Position numbers and translations under genes: made by a program
Shown here: positions 54,971 through 63,948 of the stretch, piece by piece
How positions within the stretch are numbered: the stretch's first letter is position 1
How the letters are laid out: the number at the start of each line of letters is the position of its first letter
Origin: Hydrogenophilus sp.
GTDB lineage: Bacteria > Pseudomonadota > Gammaproteobacteria > Burkholderiales > Thiobacillaceae
Reading direction: 5' to 3'
Length of the DNA: 64,000 nt
Assembly (NCBI GenBank): GCA_020725195.1
Contig: DYFL01000002.1
Location: 28,481 to 92,480, forward strand
Notes under the pieces: generated by a model
Database searches by the model: none
What the model saw: the letters and a program-made list of their open reading frames with translations, nothing else
What the model was told of the DNA's origin: nothing

Positions 54971-56566
54971 TCAGTGCCCCTTGTGGCCGGCAGCCGGCTT
55001 GGCCCCCTCACCCCGACCCTCTCCCGCAGGCGGGAGAGGGGGGCTATCGTGTCGCTTCGCGACGTTCTTCCTCACGCGGGTGACGACGTACTCGCCGTCG
55101 CCGCGGTCCTCGAACTCGATCGCGATGTCCGCACCCGGCTTCAGGCCCTTGAAGAGCGCCGGGTCGGCCACGCCGAAGTCCATGGTCATCGCCGGCCAGC
55201 CGAGGCTCGCGATCGGGCCGTGGGTGAGGGTGAGGCTCTTCGAGGCCTCATCGATGACCTCCACCTTCGCCTCGGCGGCATGGGTCTGGTGCCTCGGCGC
55301 CTCGAAGGCGCTGAGGGCGGCCTTGAGGTTGGCCTCGGCGTCGATGAGGAAGTTGGCGGCGACCACCACGGCCTCGCCCGCCTTCACGCCCTCCCTCACC
55401 TCCACCCAGCCGTCGCCGCGGGAGCCCGTCTGCACCTCGCGCGGCTCGAAGCGGCCCTCGCCGCGGTCGATGAGCACGACCCGGCGCCTGCCGCTGTCGA
55501 TCACCGCCGACTCGGGCACCGCGAGCACCGGCCGCGCCGCGCCCGTGGCCAGCTCCACCGTGCCGAACATGGCCGGCTTGAGCAGGCCCTTGGGGTTGGG
55601 CAGCTCGATGCGCACCTTGACCGTGCGCGTCTGCGGGTCGAGCGTGGGATAGACGAAGGCGACCCGGCCCTCGAAGGCGCGGTCGGGATAGGCCTCGACC
55701 GTGAACCGGGCGCGCTGGCCGACCCGCACCTGGGCGAGGTCCTGCTCGAAGACCTCCGCGATCAGCCAAAGCCGGGAGAGGTCGGCGATCTTGTACAGGG
55801 GCTCGCCCGCCATGAAGCGCCTGCCCGCCATGGGGGGCAGTTCCAGCACCACCCCCGAGGCCGGCGAGACGAGCGTCAGGGTGCGCCTCACCTCGCCGGT
55901 CTCGGCGAGGCGTCGGATCTGGGCCTCGCTCACGTCCCAGTACCTGAGGCGGGTGAGCGCCGCCTCGGAGAGCTCCTTAAAGCCCGAGCGCGCCTCCTCC
56001 GTCGCCTGCGCGAGCGCCTTGCCGCCCCCGTGGGCGATGAGGTATTCGCGCTGGGCCGAGACCAGCTCCGGCGCATACACCTCCATGAGGGCCTCGCCGC
56101 GGCGCACCGCCTGCCCCGTGGTGTTGACGTGGAGGCGCTCGATCCAGCCCTCGAACTTGGGCGCCACGGTGTAGAGTCCGCGCTCGTCCACCTCCAGGGT
56201 GCCCACCGCGCGCAGCGTGCGGGTGAGCGAGCGCTCCTCGGCCAGGGCCGTGCGCACGCCGAGCTTCTGGATCTTCTGGGCGCTGAGCTTGACGGTGCCG
56301 GCCGCCTCCGCCGCCTCGTCCTCGCCCTCGTAGACCGGGAGGTAGTCCATGCCCATGGGGTCCTTCTTCGGCACCGGCGAGGTGTCGGGCAGGCCCATGG
56401 GGTTGCGGTAGTAGAGGATCTTGCGTTCCTGGGTCGCGCCGGACACGCCGGCGTCCGCCTGGCCGGTGGGCGCGGCGTGCCCGCCGGCGGTGTAGCGACC
56501 TGCGACGAAGGCGCCCCCTGCGGCGACGGCCAGGGCGATGGCAAAGACGACGGGGTTCGTGTTCAT
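54971..56566 (-). CDS. cusB: CusB-type membrane fusion protein with C-terminal CusF-like domain
   Basis: The periplasmic adaptor linking CusA to CusC. The 531-aa product starts at ATG 56566, overlapping the cusC stop by 4 bp. Order: signal helix (VVFAIALAVAAGGAFVAG), a heavy-metal-binding segment YYRNPMGLPDTSPVPKKDPM, lipoyl/hairpin/barrel domains (KFEGWIERLHVNTTGQAVRR, VRVGQRARFTVEAYPDRAF), then a CusF-like metallochaperone domain (VEVIDEASKSLTLTHGPIAS, LGWPAMTMDFGVADPALFKG). The last 30 residues (SPPLPPAGEGRGEGAK...) are encoded by REP copy C. Confidence 0.92.
   Translation of the reverse strand: MNTNPVVFAIALAVAAGGAFVAGRYTAGGHAAPTGQADAGVSGATQERKILYYRNPMGLPDTSPVPKKDPMGMDYLPVYEGEDEAAEAAGTVKLSAQKIQKLGVRTALAEERSLTRTLRAVGTLEVDERGLYTVAPKFEGWIERLHVNTTGQAVRRGEALMEVYAPELVSAQREYLIAHGGGKALAQATEEARSGFKELSEAALTRLRYWDVSEAQIRRLAETGEVRRTLTLVSPASGVVLELPPMAGRRFMAGEPLYKIADLSRLWLIAEVFEQDLAQVRVGQRARFTVEAYPDRAFEGRVAFVYPTLDPQTRTVKVRIELPNPKGLLKPAMFGTVELATGAARPVLAVPESAVIDSGRRRVVLIDRGEGRFEPREVQTGSRGDGWVEVREGVKAGEAVVVAANFLIDAEANLKAALSAFEAPRHQTHAAEAKVEVIDEASKSLTLTHGPIASLGWPAMTMDFGVADPALFKGLKPGADIAIEFEDRGDGEYVVTRVRKNVAKRHDSPPLPPAGEGRGEGAKPAAGHKGH
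55005..55067 (+). repeat. REP-like repeat, copy C, inside the cusB coding sequence
   Basis: CCCTCACCCCGACCCTCTCC, hairpin CTCTCCCGC/GCGGGAGAG, then TGTCGCTTCGCGACGTTC, nearly the same as copy A at 10223-10285. Read on the minus strand it encodes the last part of CusB without breaking the frame. Confidence 0.8.
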
Positions 56567-57825
56567 GGCGCTTCTCCGGCGATGCGTTCGATCTCGGCGA
56601 GCCACATGCGGCTCTCGGATTCGGTCTTGACGATGGCGAGCCGCGTGCCGCGGATCTGGCGCTGGGCGTCCAGCAGGGTGGCGAAGTCCACCCGGCCCGT
56701 CCGGTAGCTCGCCAGGGCCGACTGGAAGGCGAGCTCAGTCTGGGGCAGCAGGGTATGGCGCAGCAGGTGGCCGTGGTGGGCGGCGGTCTCGTAGGCGGCG
56801 AGCGCCTGATCCAGCTCGCCCACGAGTTCGTTCGCCGCCGCCTCGCGGCGCGCCTCGGCCGCGCGGCGCAGCGCCGCGGCCTCGCGCTCCCGGGCACGGC
56901 GGGTCTCCTGCTGCAGGGGGATGTTCACCTCGAACATCAGCTCCCACATGTCGAAGCGGCTGCCGGTCTGGATGGGGGCCACCGCCACGGTGAGGTCGGG
57001 ATAGCGGTTCTGGTGCACCAGCGCCTCGTTGCGCCGGCTGGCCTCGATCTGCGCCGCGGCTGCGGCGAGCCGCGGATTCTTCTCCAGCACCGCGGCGCGC
57101 AGCGCGGAAAATTCCGTCTCCCGCCGAGGCAGGGCCGGGAAGCCCTGAGGGACGGCCAGGGCGGCGCCCGCCGGGCGCGCGAGCAGGGCATTGAGCCGGG
57201 CGGCGGCGCGCCTGCGTTCGGATTCCGCCTCGATCAGGTCGTTGTCGAGCAGGCTGCGCTCGGCCTGGGCGCGGATCACGTCCTGCTGCGGCGCGAGCCC
57301 GGTCTCGTAACGGGCCCGGGCCACCTTCTCCAGCCCGTCCAGCACCGCCCGGAGCTCCTCGTTGACGCGCCGCGTCTGGTGCGCCGCGACATACTGGCTG
57401 TAGAGGGTCTTGAGGCGCGCGCGCAGCTCCAACCGCACCGCGTCGCGCTGGGCCTCGGCGCCCGCCGCGCCGGCCTCGGCCGCCCGGCGGCCGAGATCGC
57501 GCTTGCCCCAGAGGGGGAAGGTCTGGCGGATCTGGTAGCGGGTGCTGCCCACCTCGCTGGGCCACAGCGTCGGGTCGTCCCGGGGGATGTCCCTGAGCTC
57601 CAGGGCGAACATCGGGTCCGGCAGGGCTCCGGCCGGGTAGATGCGGCTGCGCGCCGCCTCGCTCTCCAACTGCATGGCCTGCAGCTCGGGGCTGCGGCTG
57701 TCGAGCAGCTCCAGCAGGGGCGGCAGCGTGGCCCCCAGGCCTGTCTCCTCGGCCCGCGACGGCGGTGCCGTCAGCAGCGCGGCGAGACCGGCGGCGAGGG
57801 CGATTGCGTGCAGTCGTTGTTGCAT
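56563..57825 (-). CDS. cusC: Outer-membrane efflux protein, CusC/TolC family
   Basis: The outer-membrane channel of the Cus system. The 420-aa product begins MQQRLHAIALAAGLAALLTA with a cleavable signal (APPSRAEE), then TolC-type repeats of long helices: SPELQAMQLESEAARSRIYP, GALPDPMFALELRDIPRDD, QIRQTFPLWGKRDLGRRAAE and YETGLAPQQDVIRAQAE. ATG 57825 has AGGGAC upstream and replaces a longer frame from 57867. First of cusCBA; overlaps cusB by 4 bp. Confidence 0.9.
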   Translation of the reverse strand: MQQRLHAIALAAGLAALLTAPPSRAEETGLGATLPPLLELLDSRSPELQAMQLESEAARSRIYPAGALPDPMFALELRDIPRDDPTLWPSEVGSTRYQIRQTFPLWGKRDLGRRAAEAGAAGAEAQRDAVRLELRARLKTLYSQYVAAHQTRRVNEELRAVLDGLEKVARARYETGLAPQQDVIRAQAERSLLDNDLIEAESERRRAAARLNALLARPAGAALAVPQGFPALPRRETEFSALRAAVLEKNPRLAAAAAQIEASRRNEALVHQNRYPDLTVAVAPIQTGSRFDMWELMFEVNIPLQQETRRAREREAAALRRAAEARREAAANELVGELDQALAAYETAAHHGHLLRHTLLPQTELAFQSALASYRTGRVDFATLLDAQRQIRGTRLAIVKTESESRMWLAEIERIAGEAP

Positions 57826-57865
57826 GCCCGTGTCCCTTTGCGATTGATCCAGAAAATAATCTGTC

Positions 57866-57979
57866 ATCCACAGATGAACGCAGAGTTGCGCAGATGATTC
57901 AGAGGCTTGATTTCACTAACAATCTTTCCTGAGGCAATGGGCAGGGTGTCATCTGTGTCCATCTGTGCCATCTGCGGAT
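57866..57979. repeat. Inverted pair of CGCAGAT-rich repeat (copy 2)
   Basis: Left ATCCACAGATGAACGCAGAG... (57866-57897) and right ...GTGCCATCTGCGGAT (57947-57979), a diverged version of the pair at 37193-37336. It fills the 182-bp gap between the DUF411 gene and cusC. Confidence 0.65.
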
Positions 57980-58007
57980 TCCGGTTCGATAGGCGCATGG
58001 GCCCGGC

Positions 58008-58448
58008 CTAGTAGCGGGCCCAGGTCCGGTAGCGCCCCTGGCTGTCGAAGAGCAGCACGCGGTAGGGGTCGCGGCGCGGCCCTTCCATGCCGGGCGAGCC
58101 CATGGGCATGGCCGGCACGGCCAGCCCCGCGGCGCGGGGCCGCTCGGCGAGCAGGCGCCTGATCTCCTGCGCCGGCACATGACCCTCGACGGTGTAGCCG
58201 CCCACCCGGGCGGTATGGCAGGAGCCCAGGTCCGCGGGCACGCCGAAGCGGCTCCTGTAGGCGCCCGGGTCCGCGACGTCGCGGGTGACGACCTCGAAGC
58301 CGTTCTGCTTCAGGTGGTCCACCCACAGGCTGCAGCAGCCGCAGGTCGGGCTCTTGTAGACCTCCACCCGCTCGGCCGCCAGGGCCGGGGACGAAGCCAG
58401 CGCGCCCAGCGAGAACGCCAGGGCATATTTCGTGAACGACTTTCTCAT
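58008..58448 (-). CDS. DUF411 metal-binding protein
   Basis: A 146-aa periplasmic protein of the DUF411 family, often beside copper resistance genes. Signal peptide MRKSFTKYALAFSLGALASS-PALA, then the family motif VYKSPTCGCCSLWVDHLKQN with three Cys, DLGSCHTARVGGYTVEGHVP and MPMGSPGME (Met-rich). GGGGAGTC precedes the ATG. Upstream of cusCBA in the same direction, so it may capture Cu(I) for the pump. Confidence 0.9.
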   Translation of the reverse strand: MRKSFTKYALAFSLGALASSPALAAERVEVYKSPTCGCCSLWVDHLKQNGFEVVTRDVADPGAYRSRFGVPADLGSCHTARVGGYTVEGHVPAQEIRRLLAERPRAAGLAVPAMPMGSPGMEGPRRDPYRVLLFDSQGRYRTWARY

Positions 58449-58606
58449 CGGGGACTCCTCGGCACATCGGCCGCCGCACAGGACAGGACCGATGCCATCG
58501 ACACCTGCGCCTCGGACGGGCCGGCGGCGCAGGACGGCTCGGGGACGCGCCACACGCCGGCGGACGGCCCATGGCCGCCGCCGCGCATCGCGATGCGCGT
58601 CCGGCG

Positions 58607-58966
58607 TTACGACGCTAGAGGAGGTCGATCGAGGGGAGCGGGGGTGCGGGAGAGGAAGGATTCCGCCCCGGCGACGACGGGCACGTCGGGCCGGGGCGAG
58701 GCGGCCGGGATGGGTTCGGCCGTGAGGAAGGGCGCCACCGAGAGGTAGCAGTTCATGCAGTGGTCGCAGCTGACGTGGGGTAAGGCGGGCCGGTCGCCCT
58801 CGTGCCCCCTCTGCGCGCCGTGGCAGCCGCCGTGCTCCGTCGACCCGGCCGCCATCTGCACCGCGGGCGACTCGCCGGGGCAGGTCGGCATGGCGATGGC
58901 CAGCACGCCCTTCATGGGCAGCCACAGCATCATGGCGATCAGCAGCAGGGTCTTGGCTCGGGGCAT
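58607..58966 (-). CDS. Small periplasmic Cys/His/Met-rich protein, probably copper-linked
   Basis: A 119-aa product with a signal peptide (MPRAKTLLLIAMMLWLPMKG, then VLAIA) and a Cys/His-rich mature region: TCPGESPAVQMAAGSTEHGG, GGCHGAQRGHEG and VSCDHCMNCYLSVAPFL. The CDHCMNC block looks like a metal site and resembles DUF2946-type proteins near copper genes. It is first in the copper cluster, 158 bp upstream of DUF411; that gap contains GC-rich sequence with no clear promoter. Confidence 0.7.
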   Translation of the reverse strand: MPRAKTLLLIAMMLWLPMKGVLAIAMPTCPGESPAVQMAAGSTEHGGCHGAQRGHEGDRPALPHVSCDHCMNCYLSVAPFLTAEPIPAASPRPDVPVVAGAESFLSRTPAPLDRPPLAS

Positions 58967-59000
58967 GCTCGGCTTCGGCTCGGTCGCGCGGCGCGCGCGG

Positions 59001-59771
59001 TCAATCCATTGTAGCCATGATCCGCCGCACCGTGTCCAGGTCCGCCTGGGTGTCGACCCCGGGCGGACTGGGTGCTTCGGTCACCAGCACGGCGATGCGG
59101 TAGCCGTGCCACAGGGCGCGCAGCTGCTCCAGGGACTCGAAGGCCTCGATGGCCGGACGCTCCAGCCCCGGATAGGCCCGCAGAAAGCCCGCGCGGTAGG
59201 CGTAGAGCCCGACGTGGCGGTATACGGGGAGCCCTTCGGGCACCCCGGCGAGGGGGGTGTCGGCCCAGGCATCCCGTGCCCAGGGGATGGGCGCGCGGCT
59301 GAAGTAGAGGGCATGGCCGTCGCGGCCGGTCACCACCTTGACCACGTTGGGGCTCATCACCTCCCCGATGTCGTGCAGGGGGTGGCAGACCGTGGCGATG
59401 GCGGCCTCCGGCCGGCCGGCCAGGGTCTCGGCGGTGGCGCGGACGAGGGCCGGGTCGACGAGCGGCTCGTCGCCCTGGACGTTGACCACCACCGCGTCGT
59501 CGGCCCAGGCGAGCTGCGCCGCCACCTCGGCGAGCCGGTCGGTGCCGGAGGCGCAGTCGATCGAGGTCATGCAGACCTCGAAGCCGTGCGCCTTCACCGC
59601 CGCGGCCACGCCCTCGTGGTCGGTGGCGACCCAGACCTCCTTGGCGCCGCTCGCCCGCGCGCGCTCGGCCACCCGGACCACCATGGGCTTGCCGGCGATG
59701 TCCAGCAGCGGCTTGCCGGGCAGGCGCGTGGAGGCGTAGCGGGCGGGGACGACGGCGTAAAACCCGGGCAT
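59001..59771 (-). CDS. kdsB: 3-deoxy-manno-octulosonate cytidylyltransferase
   Basis: KdsB activates Kdo as CMP-Kdo for lipopolysaccharide synthesis in the cytoplasm. The 256-aa product has the nucleotide-binding opening [68 protein letters not shown] and [20 protein letters not shown], and length typical of the family. It follows the HD-GYP gene after 30 bp, in the same direction. Confidence 0.96.
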   Translation of the reverse strand: MPGFYAVVPARYASTRLPGKPLLDIAGKPMVVRVAERARASGAKEVWVATDHEGVAAAVKAHGFEVCMTSIDCASGTDRLAEVAAQLAWADDAVVVNVQGDEPLVDPALVRATAETLAGRPEAAIATVCHPLHDIGEVMSPNVVKVVTGRDGHALYFSRAPIPWARDAWADTPLAGVPEGLPVYRHVGLYAYRAGFLRAYPGLERPAIEAFESLEQLRALWHGYRIAVLVTEAPSPPGVDTQADLDTVRRIMATMD

Positions 59772-59801
59772 GGCGGATGGGCGGCGGCAAAGCCCGGGAT
59801 T

Positions 59802-61322
59802 CTACCCGGGGTCGGGCAGGACGTAGGCCTTTTCCCGGAACAGCCGCAGGCAGGCCGCCGCCACCTCGGGGTCGTAGAGCCGCCCGGCGTTGCGTTCGAT
59901 CTCCTCCAGCGCCGCCTTGCAGCCCCGGGCCGGACGGTAGGGCCGGTGGGAGGCGATGGCCTCCACCACGTCGGCCACGGCGACGATGCGCGCCTCCAGC
60001 AGGATGGCGTCGCCCTTGAGCCCACCGGGGTAGCCCGAGCCGTCCAGGCGCTCGTGGTGCTGCAGCGCCACCTGGGCCACCGGCCAGGGGAACTCCACCT
60101 TCTTCAGGATCTCGTAACCCTCCCGGCAATGCTGCTTGATGAGGCTGAACTCGATTTCGTTGATGCGGCCCGGCTTGGCCAGGATCTCGGCGGGCAGGCC
60201 GATCTTGCCCACGTCGTGCAGGTAGCCGATCACCTTGAGGCCGTGCACGGCCTCCTCCGGCAGGCCCAGCTCGGCGCCGATCGCCGCGGCCAGGTCGCCG
60301 ACCCGGCGTTCGTGGCCGGAGGTGTACGGGTCGCGGATCTCCTCGATGCGGGCGATGGCCTCGATGGTGGCCTCCCGTGAATGTTCCAGGCGGGCCACCT
60401 GGCGCTTGACCTCCGACTCCGCCCGGAGCTGCTCGGTCACGTCCACCGCCACCACCATCTCCGCCCGCCGGCCTTCGAAGCCGAGGGCGTGGGCGGTGAT
60501 CTCCACATCGATGAGCGCGCCGTCCTTCCTGCGATGGCGCCAGAGCCCGGCCTCGTCCATGCCCTCCCCGACCCGGGCCACGTTCTCCAGCAGGCGCGAC
60601 AGCTCGTCGGCCGGGCGGATGTCGGCGATGGTCATGGCGAGGAACTCCTCGCGGCTGTAGCCGTAACGGCGGATCGCGGCCTCGTTCACCGCCAGGAAGC
60701 GCAGGGTCTCGATCTCGTACACCCACATCGGCAGGGGGTTGCTCTGGAACAGCAGGCGGTAGCCCGCCTCCTTGGCCGCCAACTCGGCATAGGCCCGCTC
60801 CAGCTCCTTCACCTTGGCCTCCAGCTTGCGCGCGAGCTCGGCGTTGTGGCGGCGGACGAAGCCCGACTCGTCGAGGACGGGCCAGGTCCCTGTACGGGTT
60901 CGGCCGGCGTCGGCCAGCACCGCGCGCAGTTCCTGCCGCAGAAGCCCGGCCTCCATCGGCTTGAGCAGATAGCGCACGGCCCCGAGGTGGCGGCCGAACT
61001 CGCCGCTTTCCGGATAGCTTGCCGTGTAGAAGACGAAGGGGATGTGTTTGAGGCTCTCGTCCCGGGTCCACTCATAGCACAGGGCGAAGCCGTCCATGCC
61101 CGGCATCATGATGTCGCTGACCACGATGTCCGGCGGCGCGCGCCGGGCGAGCGCCAGGGCCTCCCCGCCATCCCGGGCCTCGCACACCCGGAAGCCGTCC
61201 GCCTCCAGGGCCGACTTCAGCAGGTGGCGCTGCAGCGGCTGATCGTCGACCACGAGCGCCCGGCCCGCGCCCCCTGGCGTGTCCTGCTCGCGATCCCACC
61301 GGCATTGCGCGGATGTATCCAT
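59802..61322 (-). CDS. REC-PAS-HD-GYP response regulator (likely c-di-GMP phosphodiesterase)
   Basis: A 506-aa cytoplasmic regulator. REC domain about 21-135 (ALVVDDQPLQRHLLKSALEA, phosphoacceptor VVSDIMMPGMDGFAL, LLKPMEAG), coiled coil, PAS about 180-300 (YRLLFQSNPLPMWVYEIETL), then HD-GYP with HERRVGDLA, YLHDVGKIGLP, HHERLDGSGYPGGLKGD. All HD and GYP metal ligands seem present, so it is probably active. No partner kinase gene is adjacent. The N-terminal 15 residues before REC are unusual and a later start is possible. Confidence 0.9.
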   Translation of the reverse strand: MDTSAQCRWDREQDTPGGAGRALVVDDQPLQRHLLKSALEADGFRVCEARDGGEALALARRAPPDIVVSDIMMPGMDGFALCYEWTRDESLKHIPFVFYTASYPESGEFGRHLGAVRYLLKPMEAGLLRQELRAVLADAGRTRTGTWPVLDESGFVRRHNAELARKLEAKVKELERAYAELAAKEAGYRLLFQSNPLPMWVYEIETLRFLAVNEAAIRRYGYSREEFLAMTIADIRPADELSRLLENVARVGEGMDEAGLWRHRRKDGALIDVEITAHALGFEGRRAEMVVAVDVTEQLRAESEVKRQVARLEHSREATIEAIARIEEIRDPYTSGHERRVGDLAAAIGAELGLPEEAVHGLKVIGYLHDVGKIGLPAEILAKPGRINEIEFSLIKQHCREGYEILKKVEFPWPVAQVALQHHERLDGSGYPGGLKGDAILLEARIVAVADVVEAIASHRPYRPARGCKAALEEIERNAGRLYDPEVAAACLRLFREKAYVLPDPG

Positions 61323-61437
61323 ATGCAGGCCTTCTCGTCTGAGGCAGGGTGCGCCTTGGGGGCGGCGTCACAGCGATCCCGATTTCCCATCATAGACAGC
61401 GCTTCCGGGCGCTCAAACCCGCTCACCCCTCTTGGCC

Positions 61438-62160
61438 TCAATGCAGGCCCGCAACCAGGACCAGCGCCAGCAGCAGGCTCTCCACCACCTCCACCCCCGC
61501 GCCCAGGCAGTCGCCGCTCATGCCGCCCAGCTTCACCCGCAGGAAGCGCCGCCAGGACCACAGGGCCAGGGGCGCCGCCCAGAGGCCGGGGTGCGGCAGG
61601 CTGGCGAGGGCGAGGAGCGCGAGCCAGACGAGCATCGCGCCGCGCCCGCCCCGCCAGGCCAAGCGCTCGCCCAGCCCGGGCTTGAGCGGCGGCAGCGACC
61701 GGCCCCACCACAGCGCCCCCAGGCGGGCCCAGGCCGGGACGAGCAGCAAGGCCCAGGGCGACACCCCCTGCTCGGCGGCCAGGGCCAGGAGCACGAGCTT
61801 GGCCGCGAGCTGCAGGACGAGGGCGACGGCGCCGAAGCTGCCCAGGTGCGGGTCCGCCAGCACCTCGAGCAGGCGTGCCCGGTCGCCGTGCGCCGCCCCC
61901 AGGGCGTCGAAGGTGTCGGCCAGGCCGTCCAGATGCAGGGCGCCGGTCGCCCACACCCAGGCGACCAGGGTCAGCAGGGCGGCGAGCCAGGGGTCGAGGC
62001 GGCCGGCCGCCCACCACACCCCGGCGAGCAGCCCCCCGAGGACGAGCCCCACGGCCGGGAACCAGAGCGCCGAGCGGCGCAGCGCGTCCGCATCGGCATC
62101 CGGCACCGCCGGTGCCGGCAGGCGGGTCAGGAAGCGGAGGGCGAGGAGGAATCCGCGCAT
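61438..62160 (-). CDS. cobS: Adenosylcobinamide-GDP ribazoletransferase (cobalamin synthase)
   Basis: CobS joins alpha-ribazole to adenosylcobinamide-GDP in the inner membrane. The 240-aa product starts at ATG 62160 (MRGFLLALRFLTRLPAPAVP) and has several membrane helices plus the family motif ALHLDGLADTFDALGA and GDRARLLEVLADPHLGSFGA. It overlaps cobC by 34 bp. The 115-bp gap downstream to 61323 shows nothing recognised. Confidence 0.94.
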   Translation of the reverse strand: MRGFLLALRFLTRLPAPAVPDADADALRRSALWFPAVGLVLGGLLAGVWWAAGRLDPWLAALLTLVAWVWATGALHLDGLADTFDALGAAHGDRARLLEVLADPHLGSFGAVALVLQLAAKLVLLALAAEQGVSPWALLLVPAWARLGALWWGRSLPPLKPGLGERLAWRGGRGAMLVWLALLALASLPHPGLWAAPLALWSWRRFLRVKLGGMSGDCLGAGVEVVESLLLALVLVAGLH

Positions 62161-62762
62161 GGCCCGTTCAGGCTCAGGAGGATGGGGGCGTGGCCCGCCA
62201 GGCAGGAGAGGCGGAAATGGGCGGCCTCGGGCAGGGCGAGGCGCCACAGATGCTGGTCCGGCAGGCCGAGGACGTGCTGCAGCAGCACCCGCATGACCCC
62301 GGCGTGGGTCACCAGCAGGCAGTGGCGGCCGCCCGCGGCCGCGAGCCACGCCTCCCAGGCGGCCAGCACCCGGTCGCGGAAGGCGTCCAGGCGCTCGCCG
62401 CCCGGCGCCTCGGCCTCGCTGCGCCACTGCGACAGGGCCTCGAAGGCGGCCGGATGCGCCGCGGCCGCCTCCGCGCCGGTGAGGCCCTCGAAGGCGCCGA
62501 AGTGCATCTCGCGCAGGTCCGGCAGGACGTCGAAGGGCAGCCCGCGCGCCTCGGCCAGGGCCCGGGCGAAGTCGCGGCAGCGCGCCAAGGGCGAGGCGGC
62601 GACGCGGTCGAAGGGCGGCGCCGCCAGGCACGCGACCGCGCCCTGCATCTGCACCCGCCCCCGCTCGCTCAGGGGCTCGTCGCTGGCCCCCCGGAAGACG
62701 TGGGCGCGCCCCGCCACCTCGCCGTGGCGCAGCACCGTCACCAAGGTCGCTTCACTTTTCAC
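62127..62762 (-). CDS. cobC: Alpha-ribazole phosphatase (histidine phosphatase family)
   Basis: CobC dephosphorylates alpha-ribazole-5'-phosphate for the lower ligand of cobalamin. The 211-aa product has the catalytic RHG motif (VTVLRHGEVAGRAHVFRG), ASPLARCRDFARALAE, LREMHFGAFEGLTGAEAAAA and LLVTHAGVMRVLLQHVLG. The start is a GTG at 62762 that lies within a heptad repeat; the RHG motif is at residue 12, so little sequence can be missing. Flanked by cobS and cobT. Confidence 0.88.
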   Translation of the reverse strand: MKSEATLVTVLRHGEVAGRAHVFRGASDEPLSERGRVQMQGAVACLAAPPFDRVAASPLARCRDFARALAEARGLPFDVLPDLREMHFGAFEGLTGAEAAAAHPAAFEALSQWRSEAEAPGGERLDAFRDRVLAAWEAWLAAAGGRHCLLVTHAGVMRVLLQHVLGLPDQHLWRLALPEAAHFRLSCLAGHAPILLSLNGPCADSSSPSAS

Positions 62763-62799
62763 TCTTCACTCTTCACTCTTCACTCTTCACTCTTCACCG
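62751..62799. repeat. TTCACTC heptad tandem repeat spanning cobT end and cobC start
   Basis: Seven consecutive heptads: TTCACTT, five perfect TTCACTC (62758-62792), then TTCACCG. On the minus strand it reads GAGTGAA repeated, giving the cobT stop (62794-62796), possible purine-rich ribosome sites and the GTG start of cobC. Confidence 0.85.
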
Positions 62800-63885
62800 C
62801 TTCTCACTCACCCCCGCCTCGGCGAAGGTGGCCATGCCGTCGTGCAGCGCGCAGGCCAATCGCAGCAGCGGCACGGCCACCGCCGCCCCGCTGCCCTCGC
62901 CCAGGCGCAGGCCCAGGTCGAGCAGAGGCTTCGCCCCGAGGGCGGCGAGGATGCGGGCGTGCCCCGGCTCGGCGGAGCCGTGGCCGTAGAGGAACCACTG
63001 CGCCGTGCCGGGGCAGAGCCGCTCCGCGGCCAGCGCCGCGGCGGTGCTGATGAAGCCGTCCACCAGCACCGGCAGGCCCATCTTGGCGCAGGCGAGGTAG
63101 GCCCCGGCGAGCGCGGCGATCTCGAAGCCCGAGACGCGGCGCAGGGCCTCGTAGGGGTCATGGAGGTGCGCCCGGTGCAGCGCCAGGGCCCGGCGGACGA
63201 TCTCGGCCTTGCGCGCCACCCCCGTGGCGTCCAGGCCGGTGCCGGGGCCGGCGAGGCGCTCCGGGGCCTCGCCGAGCAGGGCGCAGGCGAGTGCCGCCGC
63301 GGCCGTGGTGTTGGCGATGCCCATCTCGCCGCCCAGGTAGAGCTGGGCCCCGGCGAGCCGGGCGCGCTCGGCGCTGTGGCGGCCGGCGTGCAGGGCCCGG
63401 GTGCACTGCTCCAGGCTCATGGCGGGCGCCTGCGTGAAATCGGCCGTGCCCGGCCCCAGGCGCAGCTCCTGCACCCCCGCCACGCCGTCGGTGGGGTGGA
63501 CGGTGCCGAGGTTCACCACCTCCAGGGTGGCGCCCAGGGCCCGGGCGAGCACGCTGATGGCCGCCCCGCCGCGGGCGAAGTTCTTCACCATCTCGGCGGT
63601 GACCGCCTGGGGGAAGGCGGAGACCCCGGCGGCCGCGACGCCGTGGTCGCCGGCGAAGACCGCGATCCAGACCCGGTCCACGCCGGGCCGCGCCGTGCCC
63701 TGCATGGCGGCGAGCCGCACGGCCAGGGCCTCCAGCTCGCCCAGCGCCCCGGGCGGCTTGGTCAATTGCCCCTGCCGCGCCTCGGCCGCCCTCCGCGCCG
63801 CCTCGTCCAGGGCGTGGCTCGGGGTGTACAGCCAGTCGGGGGCCAGGCCGGCATCGGCCCGCGTCACGTTTGCGTCACTGCTCAT
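62794..63885 (-). CDS. cobT: Nicotinate-nucleotide--dimethylbenzimidazole phosphoribosyltransferase
   Basis: CobT makes alpha-ribazole phosphate from DMB and nicotinate mononucleotide. The 363-aa product starts at ATG 63885 ([20 protein letters not shown]), with GAGG upstream; an in-frame TTG at 63900 contains that ribosome site. Motifs: [60 protein letters not shown], the Glu catalytic region [20 protein letters not shown] and [17 protein letters not shown]. Its upstream region is interrupted by a group II intron end. Confidence 0.94.
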   Translation of the reverse strand: MSSDANVTRADAGLAPDWLYTPSHALDEAARRAAEARQGQLTKPPGALGELEALAVRLAAMQGTARPGVDRVWIAVFAGDHGVAAAGVSAFPQAVTAEMVKNFARGGAAISVLARALGATLEVVNLGTVHPTDGVAGVQELRLGPGTADFTQAPAMSLEQCTRALHAGRHSAERARLAGAQLYLGGEMGIANTTAAAALACALLGEAPERLAGPGTGLDATGVARKAEIVRRALALHRAHLHDPYEALRRVSGFEIAALAGAYLACAKMGLPVLVDGFISTAAALAAERLCPGTAQWFLYGHGSAEPGHARILAALGAKPLLDLGLRLGEGSGAAVAVPLLRLACALHDGMATFAEAGVSEKR

Positions 63886-63948
63886 TTCGATTTTCCTCAA
63901 TGAACGTAAAACCTCGCCCGGAACTTCACAAGAAGCGCGAAAACCTCT

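Noticed and set aside
62751..62799. CRISPR-like tandem repeat
   Set aside because: Units are 7 bases with no spacers, and there are no cas genes; it is a simple heptad tract.
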